Assembly (NCBI RefSeq): GCF_002927275.1
Contig: NZ_PRKW01000004.1
Location: forward strand, 124,001 to 188,000
Source: Arthrobacter pityocampae
GTDB taxonomy: Bacteria > Actinomycetota > Actinomycetes > Actinomycetales > Micrococcaceae
Length of the DNA: 64,000 nt
Direction: 5' to 3'
The translations under genes and the position numbers were made by a program. Position 1 is the first letter of the stretch, and every line of letters starts with the position of its first letter. Positions 16,484-24,631 of the stretch are shown here, in pieces. The notes below the pieces were generated by a model. That model did no database searches, had not been told where the DNA came from, and worked only from the letters and a program-made list of their open reading frames with translations.

Positions 16484-16918
16484 GTGACCGAAGATCCCTA
16501 TGACCTGGCGCGGTTCGTCGCGGCGCAGGATGCGCACGGAACCTACACGCAGGCCCTGGCCGAACTGAACGGGGGCCGCAAGACGGGCCACTGGATGTGG
16601 TTCGTCTTCCCCCAGATCGCAGGGCTCGGGAGCAGCCCGACGGCGGTCCGCTACGCCATCGGATCGCTGGAGGAGGCCGAGGCCTACCTGTCGCACCCCG
16701 TACTCGGACCACGGCTGATGGAGAGCACGCAGGCCCTCCTCACCCTCGACGGCAGCGACCCGGTGGCGGTGCTCGGCGGGATCGACGCCCGGAAGCTGCA
16801 GTCCTCCATGACGCTCTTCAACCGGGCCGCCCCGCAGGAGCCGTGGTTCCAGGCCGTACTGGACCGCTACTACGGTGGCGTCGAGGACCAGGGGACGGAC
16901 TCGATCCTCGCGGGCTGA
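16484..16918 (+). CDS. DUF1810 family protein
   Basis: A 144-residue protein of the DUF1810 family, usual length. It shows the family blocks DPYDLARFVAAQ, HWMWFVFPQIAGLG, AVRYAIGSLEEAEAYL and HPVLGPRL near the N-terminus. It starts with GTG 16484. Function of the family is not established; it is widely found as a stand-alone cytosolic protein. It is divergent from thioredoxin and convergent with an MFS gene with only 18 bases between stops and no visible hairpin. Confidence 0.85.
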   Translation: MTEDPYDLARFVAAQDAHGTYTQALAELNGGRKTGHWMWFVFPQIAGLGSSPTAVRYAIGSLEEAEAYLSHPVLGPRLMESTQALLTLDGSDPVAVLGGIDARKLQSSMTLFNRAAPQEPWFQAVLDRYYGGVEDQGTDSILAG

Positions 16919-16936
16919 CGCCGTCCGGCCCTGATC

Positions 16937-18154
16937 TTAGACCTCGGCGGCGTGCGTGAGGGACGCGCGTCCGGCGGCCACGACGGCGCCCGCCACGAGG
17001 ACCATGGCGGCGGCGACCGCGTAGGTGGTCTGCGGGGTGTAGAGCTCGGCCAGCTTCGTCGCCGCGAACGGCGCGAGGGCGCCGCCCATCCAGCGCACGA
17101 AGTTGTAGCCTGCGGAGGCGACGGGCCGCGGCGCGTCGGAGACACTCATCGCGAGTTCGGTGTACAGCGTGTTGTTGATGCCGAGCAGGGCCCCGGAGGC
17201 GATCACCAGCACGACGACGGCGGTCACCGAGTGCCCGGCGGCGACGGCGAGGCCGACGAGGACGAGCATCAGGGCACCGAGGGTCAGCAGCAGGACGCGC
17301 GTGGTGCCGAGCCGCCGCTGCAGCGCCGGCGCGACGAGGACCGAGAAGACGGCGACCATCAGGCCCCAGCCGAAGAAGACGGCACCGATGCCGTAGGCGT
17401 CCATGCCGAGCACGAACGGCGTGAAGGCGAGGATCGTGAAGAACCCGTAGTTGTAGAAGAGGGCGCTGGTCGCCGTCGTGCGGAGGCCCCGGTGTCCGAG
17501 GGCGCGAAGCGGATCCCTGAGGGAGGTCCGGGTCGCGGGTTTCGGGGTGGCCGGCAGCAGGACGGCGAGGGCGATGAAGGCCGCGGCCATGAGGCCGGCC
17601 GTCCCGAAGAATGGGGCACGCCACTGCCATCCGCCGAGGAGGGCCCCCAGCAGCGGACCGAGGGAGATCCCGAGCCCGAGGGCGGCCTCGTACAGGATGA
17701 TCGCGGTCGCGGTGCCGCCGCTGGCGACGCCCACGATCACGGCGAGCGCCGTGGCGACGAACAGGGCGTTGCCGAGGCCCCAGCCGGCGCGGAAGCCGAC
17801 GAGCGTCGCGACGTCGCCGGACAGTCCCGAGAGGGAGGCGAACACCACGATGAGGCCGAGCCCCAGCAGCAGGGTCTTCCTGCCGCCGATGCGGGAGGAG
17901 ATGACGCCGGTGACGAGCATGGCGACGGCGGTCACGAGGAAGTAGCTGGTGAAGAGCAGTGACACCTGGCTGGGTGAGGCGTCGAGGTTCTCGGCGATGG
18001 CGGGGAGGATGGGGTCGACGAGGCCGATGCCCATGAAGGCGAAGACGGCGGCGAGGGCCGTGGCCCAGACCGCTTTGGGCTGGCGGAAGAAGGAAGGCTT
18101 CTCGTCCGCGAGGACCGTGTCGGGTGGTGCTGCCGGTGAGGCATGGGTGGTCAC
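16937..18154 (-). CDS. MFS drug-efflux-type transporter
   Basis: A 405-residue major facilitator with twelve predicted membrane segments. The motif-A region after helix 2 reads GVISSRIGGRKTLLLG, and motif C-like glycines (ALGLGISLGPLLGALLGG) mark helix 5, as in DHA1 drug/H+ antiporters. It starts 12 bases downstream of a MarR gene on the same strand, which carries an operator-like palindrome at its own start. This is the usual arrangement of an autoregulated efflux pump. The exported compound is unknown. Confidence 0.88.
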   Translation of the reverse strand: MTTHASPAAPPDTVLADEKPSFFRQPKAVWATALAAVFAFMGIGLVDPILPAIAENLDASPSQVSLLFTSYFLVTAVAMLVTGVISSRIGGRKTLLLGLGLIVVFASLSGLSGDVATLVGFRAGWGLGNALFVATALAVIVGVASGGTATAIILYEAALGLGISLGPLLGALLGGWQWRAPFFGTAGLMAAAFIALAVLLPATPKPATRTSLRDPLRALGHRGLRTTATSALFYNYGFFTILAFTPFVLGMDAYGIGAVFFGWGLMVAVFSVLVAPALQRRLGTTRVLLLTLGALMLVLVGLAVAAGHSVTAVVVLVIASGALLGINNTLYTELAMSVSDAPRPVASAGYNFVRWMGGALAPFAATKLAELYTPQTTYAVAAAMVLVAGAVVAAGRASLTHAAEV

Positions 18155-18166
18155 TGCTGGTGGCTC

Positions 18167-18607
18167 CTACAAGGTGTGGTTGATCTTCTGGATGATCGGC
18201 AGGGCGGCGGCGAGCGTGGCCCGCTCCCCGTCGTCGAGCCGGTCCAGCAGGGCTGCCACGCGCGCGTTGCGGCGCCGACTGGCGTCCTCCCACGCGGCGC
18301 GGCCCTGCTCGGTGAGCTCCACCAGGACGGCGCGGGAGTCGGTCGGGTCCGGCTGTCTGCTGACGAGGCCCGCCTGCTCGAGCTTGATGATCTGCTCGGT
18401 GGCGGACGGAACGCGGATCCCGAGGTTCGCCGCGACCCGGCTGACCCGGAGCGGGGCGTCCGCGGCCATGCTGAGCGTGCTCATCTGCATCGCGGTGATG
18501 TCGCCGTCGCTGTCCATGGACCGGCTGAGGTAGACGGCGTGGCGCAGCGTGGTGCGGAAGGACTGCGCGAGGGCCAGGACCTGCGGGTCCAGCTGTTCGG
18601 GGCTCAT
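18167..18607 (-). CDS. MarR-family transcriptional regulator
   Basis: A 146-residue winged-helix regulator: recognition helix region VPSATEQIIKLEQAGLV, wing DPTDSRAVLVELTEQG, and a C-terminal dimerisation helix. It is first in an operon with an MFS exporter and probably represses both. I use ATG 18607. The earlier in-frame ATG 18625 lies on the far side of the palindrome 18609-18623, so choosing it would place the operator inside the gene. A -10 box TAGGCT (minus, 18616-18621) overlaps the palindrome and ends eight bases before the start, so the mRNA is probably leaderless or nearly so. Confidence 0.87.
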   Translation of the reverse strand: MSPEQLDPQVLALAQSFRTTLRHAVYLSRSMDSDGDITAMQMSTLSMAADAPLRVSRVAANLGIRVPSATEQIIKLEQAGLVSRQPDPTDSRAVLVELTEQGRAAWEDASRRRNARVAALLDRLDDGERATLAAALPIIQKINHTL

Positions 18608-18608
18608 A

Positions 18609-18623
18609 GTTAGGAAGCCTAAC
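18609..18623. promoter_or_regulatory. Palindromic MarR operator candidate
   Basis: GTTAGGAAGCCTAAC: perfect 6-bp arms with a 3-base spacer, immediately upstream of marR-mfs. It covers the likely -10 box, so bound repressor would block transcription start directly. Confidence 0.72.
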
Positions 18624-18702
18624 ATTCTGAGGGGTGGGTCGCATCCTGCCCCGTCGTCGGCGCCGGGTTAGCGTTGGTCCCACACGGGACGGAAGGGGAT
18701 CC

Positions 18703-19230
18703 ATGCACGACGATGCGCCATCGGCCGTGATGCCTTCCGGCCTGGTCCCCGTCCCCGAGCCTCTCGTCTTCCTCGCCGGCGCATGGGCCACCGAGCGGAC
18801 CATGCTGGACCGGGCGGGCGGCGCGACGGGCACGTTCACCGGCACCACGACCTTCACACCCGACGACGGCGGCCTGCGCTGGGACGAGGAAGGGACGGCC
18901 CGCTGGGCCTCCTACCGGGGGCCGGCGTCGCGCTCGTACCGGATCGACGCCGATGACACCGGGGTGGTCGTCACGTTCCCGGACGGACGCGTGCTGTGCC
19001 GACTGGACCTCAGCCGCGGCCGTGCCCGCGACGAGCACCCCTGCTCCCCCGACACCTACCGGGTGGATTTCACGGTGCCGTCACCGGACACGGTGCGGTA
19101 CTCCTGGGACGTGATCGGGCCCGCGAAGAATCTCCTGCTCACGACCGTCCTGACCCGGATCGGAGCCGGACCGCTCAGGCCCCCGACCGGCCCGCCGCGG
19201 GCGCCGTGGTCGCCATCGGGCGGCGCTTGA
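18703..19230 (+). CDS. DUF6314 family protein
   Basis: A 175-residue protein with the DUF6314 pattern: FLAGAWATER near the N-terminus, TGTFTGTTTF, LRWDEEG, SRSYRID, FPDGRVLCRLDL, HPCSPDTYRVDF, WDVIGPAKN and LLTTVLTRI. The family is lipocalin-like in size but of unknown function. ATG 18703 has GGAAGG upstream. The last 18 codons, after the conserved LTRI, run into the 3' end of the convergent acyltransferase gene (56-base overlap) and are Pro-rich, so this tail is probably a read-through extension without family function. Confidence 0.78.
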   Translation: MHDDAPSAVMPSGLVPVPEPLVFLAGAWATERTMLDRAGGATGTFTGTTTFTPDDGGLRWDEEGTARWASYRGPASRSYRIDADDTGVVVTFPDGRVLCRLDLSRGRARDEHPCSPDTYRVDFTVPSPDTVRYSWDVIGPAKNLLLTTVLTRIGAGPLRPPTGPPRAPWSPSGGA

Positions 19231-20254
19231 GGGCGGGCAGCTCGAACAGCAGGTTCACCGAGGCGTGCTTCCTCGTCGAATACATCCATGCCAGCCCCAG
19301 CGGAGCCCCGACACCGACCGCCAGCAGGGCCGGCAGCAGCCAGGTCCCGGCAACCCCGGCGGCGTCCGCGAGGGCGAGGACGCCCATGATCGGTCCGAGG
19401 TGCACCACGTAGAAGACGATCGAGTGGCGCCCGACGAACTCCAGCGCCGCCGTCGCACGGTTCGCCCCGAGCCGCGGGAAGAGCCAGCACACGACGCCGA
19501 GTGCACCCACCACGCCCCACACGAACTCCCCCCGGTAGAGCACGTCCCGGCCGGCCACGTTGAGGGCGCCCACCGTGACCGCCGCGGTGCCGGCGAGAAC
19601 CGGCACCCAGGGCCTGCTGATCATGCGCTCAACCAGCCCGGCGTGCTGCACGCACCAGGCGCCGAAGAAGAAGAACGCCGCGAGGAACGCCATCATCTGG
19701 AGACGGCCGCCGTCGGGCAGGACCAGCGACGCGGCAAGACCTGCACCGGCGACGGCGACCGCCGGGACGCGGCGCAGCGGGTAGGCCGCGGCGTAGAAGA
19801 CGAGGATGAACCACAGGTACCAGAGGTAGGTGGGCGAGAAATAGACGATCTGCGCCACGGCGCCTGCGCTCAGGCCTTCGGTCGCGGCCAGGATGATCAG
19901 CGACCAGAGCAGGTACGGCCACGCCACGAGGGAGACCTTGCCCGCGAAGTAGGTGCGGGCGCGCTTGGCCACCGACCGCGGCAGCAGGACGCCGGAGAGG
20001 AACATCAGGACGGGCATGCGGAAGGGCTCGAGGAAGAGGTTGAGCTGGTCGATCCCGGGGGTCGGGCCGACCGCCATTCTGAGGGCCTCGCTCGCATGGA
20101 GCAGGACGACGAGGAGGATGGCGACGCCGCGGAGACTGTCCAGCCATCCGACGCGCGCCTGTCGTGAGCTGCTGATCCTGACCCCCCGCCGTCGAGCTTC
20201 CACTGTACGCACGTGCCCCGGTACTTCGGTGATGACCCCTGCTCCGGATGGCAT
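19175..20254 (-). CDS. Acyltransferase 3 (OafA/WecH-type) membrane protein
   Basis: A 359-residue protein with about ten membrane segments. It begins with the family signature WLDSLRGVAILLVVLLH, containing the LRG and the catalytic-type histidine, followed by FRMPVLMFLSG with RxxxF-like arginines in the next loops. Such proteins O-acylate extracellular or membrane sugars. The N-terminal 35 residues before the first helix are basic and may be over-long. ATG 20254 lacks a ribosome site, and GTG starts at 20212 or 20203 are alternatives; a TACAGT box there complicates the choice. The 3' end overlaps the convergent DUF6314 gene. Confidence 0.8.
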   Translation of the reverse strand: MPSGAGVITEVPGHVRTVEARRRGVRISSSRQARVGWLDSLRGVAILLVVLLHASEALRMAVGPTPGIDQLNLFLEPFRMPVLMFLSGVLLPRSVAKRARTYFAGKVSLVAWPYLLWSLIILAATEGLSAGAVAQIVYFSPTYLWYLWFILVFYAAAYPLRRVPAVAVAGAGLAASLVLPDGGRLQMMAFLAAFFFFGAWCVQHAGLVERMISRPWVPVLAGTAAVTVGALNVAGRDVLYRGEFVWGVVGALGVVCWLFPRLGANRATAALEFVGRHSIVFYVVHLGPIMGVLALADAAGVAGTWLLPALLAVGVGAPLGLAWMYSTRKHASVNLLFELPALKRRPMATTAPAAGRSGA

Positions 20255-20396
20255 CCGGACGAAGGAGTTGACATGGGTATCGAGGATCCGCGGAGACGGA
20301 GATGTTCGCGGCGAGGTCCTTCAGGCGGGTGGACGGGACGGATCTGCGCCGGCGGACCTGCCCGGCCGCCACAGGTCGCGGCGGTGTACGTGCGCC

Positions 20397-22052
20397 CTAC
20401 TTGGTGGTGATGGCGGCGTCGTCGACGTACATCCAGGTGTCGTCGGCGGGGACTGCTCCTTCGAGGTGGACATTGAACCAGAGCGTGATGCTCTTGCCCC
20501 TGTAGGCACTGAGGTCCGCGGTGACGCGGGTCCAGGTCGCGGAGTTGCTGGCGCGCTTGAACAGGCTGCGCAGCACGGTGCCGTTGGTGGAGCGGATCTG
20601 CGCTTCCGTCCAGTCGTAGCGGCAGGCGGAGCCTTCACAACGCTCGTCGGTGGTGTGGGGCTTGTACCAGAAGGACAGGGTGGAGGTTCCGGTGGCCGGG
20701 ACCGCGATGGTCCGGGACAGGCTGCTGTTCCCGAGGGGTTCCGGGCCCGAGGTCAGGCCGAGGAGAGCGGAACGGATTCCGGTGCGGGCGGTGGCGGAGG
20801 CCTTCGGGGGCAGGACGCCGCCGGTGGTCCAGCCGGCGAGGCCGGATTCGAAGCCGCCGTTGGTGATGACGCTCTTGGGGGGCGCTGCGGGGGTGACGGA
20901 AGCGGATGCGGCGGAGGCCGGGGATCTGCCGACCGCGTTGGTGGCGGTGACGGTGAACGTGTAGGCGGTGCCGTTGGAGAGCCCTGTGATGGTGGCGCGG
21001 GGTGCGGCCGGGTTGCCGGTGACGGTGACGGGCCGGAGGTTGGTGGTCCCGGAACGGGGAGTCACGGTGTAGGACGTGATGGGCGAGCCGCCGTTGTTCG
21101 GTGCGGTCCAGGCCACCGTCGCGGAGCCGTTCCCCCTGGTGGCCGTGACCCCGGTCGGTGCGGCCGGCGCCGCTGCGGCCTGCGGGGTCAGCGCCTGGAC
21201 GCCCTGGCGCACCGTGACCATCGGCAGCCCGCTGTTCCTCACCGCGGCCATTTGGGAGTCGAGCACGGCTGTGTCCACATGAAAGACGTCCCCGCCGATG
21301 CTCGCTCCCACCTCGTGGTAGACCAGGATCAGCCAGGTATTGGTGGCCCTAGCGGTGTCCACCCACCCCTGGACCGTGGCGGTGGTGGTCGTGGAGACGA
21401 CGTTCTGGACGACGACGTTATAGGGATCGAAGCCGGCCGGCGCGTTGAACCCCTCATCGGTGTTGCGCTGGGTGGCGTAGTAGTTCTTCACCGCAGCCGT
21501 GGTCGTCGCGTTGTACGCACCGTAGGGCGACGCGAAATCGATCCCGGCTGAAGGACCGAACAGCTGCTGCAGCGTGGCCCTGCTCTGTGCGAGCTCACTG
21601 TCGAGCTGGCCCGCCGTGAGTGTGGTCAGGTCCGAGTGGGTCACGGTGTGGGACGCGATCTGGTCACCGCGGTCGGCGAAGGCTTGGATCTGGGCCTGGG
21701 TCATGTAGTTCGGGGCGTCGTCGATGGATCCCGAGATGATGTACATCGTGGCCGGGACCCCGTACTTGTTCAGGACGGGCAGAGCGTTGTTGTACTGGCT
21801 GGTCCACCCGTCGTCGAACGTCACACTCACCATGCCTGCGGGTGCAGCCTGGGCAGGGGGCGGCGCCCAGAGAGAAGCCCCGCCGAGCACCAGTCCCAAG
21901 GACAGCGGAAACGCCGCCAACGGTCTGATCGAGAGGCGTTGCCGGCCGGTCCGGGGCTTCCCCCGGTCCGAGGGGCGCTGCGACGATCGCCTAGGAGCAG
22001 TCCGGTTCCGGAGAGCGGTCGCTAGTACACGGAATCGATTCATGATGTCCAT
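20397..22052 (-). CDS. Secreted polysaccharide deacetylase with FnIII and C-terminal beta-sandwich
   Basis: A 551-residue secreted enzyme. A long twin-Arg-poor basic N-region (to about 43) precedes a hydrophobic core and AQA-A cleavage near residue 69. The NodB domain (about 74-285) has all metal and catalytic elements: TFDDG (D80/D81), SHTVTH (H135, H139) and ASPYG (175-178), with YHEVG as the late motif. A fibronectin type III domain (about 297-388) and a carbohydrate-binding-like jelly-roll (about 394-549, starting NGGFESGLAGW) follow. It should de-N-acetylate a surface or environmental glycan such as chitin or exopolysaccharide. ATG 22052 has GAGGA upstream. The region 22053-22364 upstream holds an unusual inverted repeat and the tRNA terminator but no gene. 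Confidence 0.9.
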   Translation of the reverse strand: MDIMNRFRVLATALRNRTAPRRSSQRPSDRGKPRTGRQRLSIRPLAAFPLSLGLVLGGASLWAPPPAQAAPAGMVSVTFDDGWTSQYNNALPVLNKYGVPATMYIISGSIDDAPNYMTQAQIQAFADRGDQIASHTVTHSDLTTLTAGQLDSELAQSRATLQQLFGPSAGIDFASPYGAYNATTTAAVKNYYATQRNTDEGFNAPAGFDPYNVVVQNVVSTTTTATVQGWVDTARATNTWLILVYHEVGASIGGDVFHVDTAVLDSQMAAVRNSGLPMVTVRQGVQALTPQAAAAPAAPTGVTATRGNGSATVAWTAPNNGGSPITSYTVTPRSGTTNLRPVTVTGNPAAPRATITGLSNGTAYTFTVTATNAVGRSPASAASASVTPAAPPKSVITNGGFESGLAGWTTGGVLPPKASATARTGIRSALLGLTSGPEPLGNSSLSRTIAVPATGTSTLSFWYKPHTTDERCEGSACRYDWTEAQIRSTNGTVLRSLFKRASNSATWTRVTADLSAYRGKSITLWFNVHLEGAVPADDTWMYVDDAAITTK

Positions 22053-22156
22053 CTCGTCCTCGCCTCGTGGACTCTCGTGCCGGCCCCCTGAAGAGTGCTG
22101 GTCGATTGCGTCGGCTACGGAGGGGGCCGGTTTCAGAGGTTCGCCCGTCTGCTGCA

Positions 22157-22230
22157 GTCAGGGTAGTCCCGGCGGGACTGGATGGTCCCAGTAGCCGGTA
22201 CCTGTCTTGATCGTCGATCGCTACCCTGAC
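22157..22230. repeat. 10-bp inverted repeat enclosing smaller hairpins
   Basis: GTCAGGGTAG (22157-22166) and CTACCCTGAC (22221-22230) are perfect inverted copies 54 bases apart. Between them lies AGTCCCGGCGGGACT, itself a perfect 6-bp hairpin, and a further GTCCC that could pair with the same GGGAC. The element is 105-180 bases upstream of the deacetylase start. It may be a paired operator or a structured RNA leader. Confidence 0.6.
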
Positions 22231-22296
22231 CGTGAGGGGTGGTGCTTGTTGCACTGCTGCCGCATCACGCAGGAGCAGGGCGCGTGCTCACTGGGC

Positions 22297-22338
22297 AAGA
22301 AAAAACCCACTGGGACCTCCGAAGAGGTCCCAGTGGGT
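22297..22338 (-). terminator. Intrinsic terminator of tRNA-Tyr
   Basis: A perfect 15-bp stem (22305-22319 with 22324-22338), loop CGAA, followed on the minus strand by a run of T (complement of AAGAAAAAA). It starts 27 bases after the tRNA 3' end, in the right orientation. Confidence 0.93.
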
Positions 22339-22364
22339 CCAAGTTTCCCGCCATTACTGGCGAG

Positions 22365-22446
22365 TGGCAGATGAGGGATTCGAACCCCCGTAGGCGTTGC
22401 CAGCTGATTTACAGTCAGCCCCCTTTGGCCGCTCGGGTAATCTGCC
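22365..22446 (-). tRNA. tRNA-Tyr (anticodon GTA)
   Basis: An 82-nt class II tRNA. The acceptor arms GGCAGAT and ATCTGCC pair fully; the T loop GGTTCGAATCC is intact; the anticodon loop CTGTAAA places GTA at 22410-22412. A long variable arm, as expected for bacterial tRNA-Tyr, is present. CCA is not encoded after the discriminator A. A strong terminator lies downstream. Confidence 0.96.
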
Positions 22447-22535
22447 GAACGTCTTCACAGGAAGACCGCCCGCAGCAAGAGCGGGCAAGACAACTTTACC
22501 CACAAACCGCCCGGGAGACGAATCGGCCGGCGACG

Positions 22536-22919
22536 CTACAGGCCCGCTGCCACCCGGCGCTCGATCTGCGCGTAGAAACTGCCGGCCTGCTCGGGCGTGA
22601 CCAGGCGCAGCAGGACGGCGGTGTCGAGGTCCGCCCGGACTCCGGCGAGGCGGTCCTGCGAGGTCGCCGCCGGAACCTTGACGACGACAGCGGGCGCCCC
22701 CGACAGGAGATCGCGGGCGTCACCGTCGGTGCTGTCGGTGCTGTCGGTGCTGTCGGTGCTGTCGGTGCTGTCGGTGGGGGCGATGACCGACGACGGAGCG
22801 GCGAGCGCCGGACCCGCAGCCACCCCGGTCAACGAAGCCGCGGTGGCCGCAGCAAGGAAGGACCCGGCCATGGCCCGGCGGAGCCGGACCCGGTAGCGGC
22901 GGCGCGGCGTCTCGGTCAT
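22536..22919 (-). CDS. Small secreted protein with Asp-Ser-Thr repeat
   Basis: A 127-residue protein of unknown function. A basic n-region, hydrophobic core and ALA-A motif (about residue 40) form a good signal peptide. The mature part opens with a low-complexity stretch of about six DST triplets, encoded by a 9-bp tandem repeat, then a roughly 60-residue domain with AVVVKVPAATSQ and a C-terminal helix. AAGGAGC precedes the ATG. The protein resembles short exported hypothetical proteins of Micrococcaceae, and I recognise no domain. It is divergent from the YajQ gene. Confidence 0.75.
   Translation of the reverse strand: MTETPRRRYRVRLRRAMAGSFLAAATAASLTGVAAGPALAAPSSVIAPTDSTDSTDSTDSTDSTDGDARDLLSGAPAVVVKVPAATSQDRLAGVRADLDTAVLLRLVTPEQAGSFYAQIERRVAAGL
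22725..22777. repeat. 9-bp tandem repeat in coding sequence
   Basis: About six copies of CTGTCGGTG in exact tandem, encoding the Asp-Ser-Thr repeat on the minus strand. The unit is a multiple of three, so copy changes would lengthen or shorten the linker in frame. Confidence 0.92.
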
Positions 22920-23066
22920 GGCGGTGCTCCTTCGGTCCGGGTGATTGTCACCAGGGTGTCAGCCGGCGGTGTGCGTGTCCCCAGCGCCGCCTGAGCACCT
23001 GCTGTGAAGGGCAGGGTTGCGGATACGCTTGGGGGCAAGGAAACCCAACCACCCCGAGGAGGCATC

Positions 23067-23555
23067 GTGGCGAGTGAATCCACGTTCGACGTCGTAAGCA
23101 AAGTGGACAAGCAGGAGGTCGCCAACGCGCTGAACCAGGCGCAGAAGGAGATCGCCCAGCGGTACGACTTCAAGGGGGTCGGCGCGGAAGTGGACTTCAG
23201 CGGCGAGAAGATCCTCATGAAGGCGAACTCGGAGGAGCGCGTCCTGGCGGTCCTCGACGTCCTGCAGTCCAAGATGATCAAGCGCGGCATCTCCCTGAAG
23301 TCCCTCGACACCGGCGAGCCCTTCCCCTCGGGCAAGGAGTTCCGGCTCGAGACCTCCATCAAGGAGGGCATCGCCCAGGACATCGCCAAGAAGATCAACA
23401 AGCTGATCCGCGACGAGGGGCCCAAGGGCGTCAAGTCCCAGATCCAGGGCGACGAGCTGCGCGTCAGCTCGAAGTCGCGCGACGACCTGCAGGCCACCAT
23501 GGCCCTGCTCAAGAACTTCGACGAGGCCGATCTCCAGTTCGTGAACATGCGCTGA
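23067..23555 (+). CDS. YajQ-family nucleotide-binding protein
   Basis: A 162-residue YajQ/DUF520 protein with two ferredoxin-like halves: [31 protein letters not shown] and [14 protein letters not shown] are the family signatures. Relatives bind nucleotides, and some plant-pathogen members bind cyclic di-GMP; in Actinobacteria the ligand is unknown. I start at GTG 23067, preceded by GAGGAGG at ideal spacing. The ATG at 23004 has no family sequence after it. A TACGCT -10 box lies upstream at 23026-23031. Confidence 0.92.
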   Translation: MASESTFDVVSKVDKQEVANALNQAQKEIAQRYDFKGVGAEVDFSGEKILMKANSEERVLAVLDVLQSKMIKRGISLKSLDTGEPFPSGKEFRLETSIKEGIAQDIAKKINKLIRDEGPKGVKSQIQGDELRVSSKSRDDLQATMALLKNFDEADLQFVNMR

Positions 23556-23578
23556 CCGCAGCGCCCTGAGCGGACAGC

Positions 23579-23623
23579 GGACGACGGCGGCCCCACCTGC
23601 CGAAGGTGGGGCCGCCGTCGTCC
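23579..23623. terminator. Bidirectional hairpin terminator
   Basis: A perfect 20-bp inverted repeat (23579-23598 with 23604-23623) and a five-base loop between the convergent YajQ and htpX genes. It is very GC-rich and lacks a clear T run on either side. Confidence 0.85.
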
Positions 23624-23631
23624 GTGCCGCC

Positions 23632-24513
23632 CTACTGGGTGAGCGGGCGGCCTGCCATGCCCTCGAGGCGGGCGATGCGCTGGTCCATCGGCGGGTGGGT
23701 CGCGAACAGCTTGCCCGCACCGCCCCCCTTGAACGGATTGGCGATCATCAGGTGCGAGGTGTTGACGAGGCGCTGGTCCTTGGGCAGCGGAGCCCGCTGG
23801 GTCCCGCGTTCGAGCTTGCGGAGGGCGGAGGCGAGCGCCAGCGGGTCGTCGGTCAGGGCGGCGCCGTCCTCGTCGGCGTCGTACTCACGGGTCCGGCCGA
23901 TCGCCGTCTGGATGAGCGCCGCGGCGAGCGGCGCGAGGAAGGCGAGGAGCAGCGCCGCGATGGGATTGCCGCCCTGGTTGCGGTTGCCGCCCATGATGCC
24001 CGCGAAAGCGAACATCTGCGCCACGGACGTGATGACGCCGGCGACGGCGGCCGCGATGGACCCGGTGAGGATGTCGCGGTTGTACACGTGCATGAGCTCG
24101 TGCCCCAGGACGCCGCGCAGTTCACGCTCGTCCAGCAGCCGCAGGATGCCCTGCGTGCAGCACACTGCGGCGTTCTCCGGGTTGCGACCGGTCGCGAAGG
24201 CGTTGGGGGCCATGGTCGGTGAGACGTAGAGCCGCGGCATCGGCTTGTTCGCCCGGGCACTGAGCTCCCGGACGATCCGGTACATGGCCGGCTGCTGCTG
24301 CTCCGTCACCTCGACCGCCTGCATGCTGCGGATCGCGATCTTGTCGCTGTTCCAGTAGCTGTAGGCGATCGAACCGACGCCGAGCAGGGCGAAGAGCCAG
24401 ATGAACATGGAGCTGCCGGTCGCCCCGGCGATGACGGCACCGAAGACGAGGAAGATCCCCATCAGGGCGCCGAACAGCAACGCCGTCTTGGCGCCGTTGA
24501 AATGGTTGTGCAC
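23632..24513 (-). CDS. htpX: Membrane zinc metalloprotease HtpX
   Basis: A 293-residue M48 protease with N-terminal membrane segments (about 10-30, 35-52), the zinc site HELMH (H138, E139, H142) and a third ligand E210 in TREYDADE, plus two more membrane segments at about 151-175 and 185-205. It degrades misfolded membrane proteins. The glycine/asparagine insert MGGNRNQGGN between the later helices is usual for actinobacterial copies. AAGGAG lies before ATG 24513. It is a stand-alone gene here. Confidence 0.93.
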   Translation of the reverse strand: MHNHFNGAKTALLFGALMGIFLVFGAVIAGATGSSMFIWLFALLGVGSIAYSYWNSDKIAIRSMQAVEVTEQQQPAMYRIVRELSARANKPMPRLYVSPTMAPNAFATGRNPENAAVCCTQGILRLLDERELRGVLGHELMHVYNRDILTGSIAAAVAGVITSVAQMFAFAGIMGGNRNQGGNPIAALLLAFLAPLAAALIQTAIGRTREYDADEDGAALTDDPLALASALRKLERGTQRAPLPKDQRLVNTSHLMIANPFKGGGAGKLFATHPPMDQRIARLEGMAGRPLTQ

Positions 24514-24631
24514 TGCTGTCTCCTTGGGCTGCGGCGGCCGTCGCTGTCACCAGTACAACGCGGGTGCTCGGCGGCCTGTTCCGTTCATCGTACGGGCCGG
24601 CGCTGCGAGCAGGCAGGGAGCGGGCAGGGCG

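Noticed and set aside
22297-22338. Hairpin as a transposon end
   Set aside because: It is a perfect stem with a T run placed right after tRNA-Tyr, with no transposase or target duplication.
22365-22446. tRNA-Tyr as an integration site
   Set aside because: No integrase and no duplicated tRNA 3' end seen nearby.
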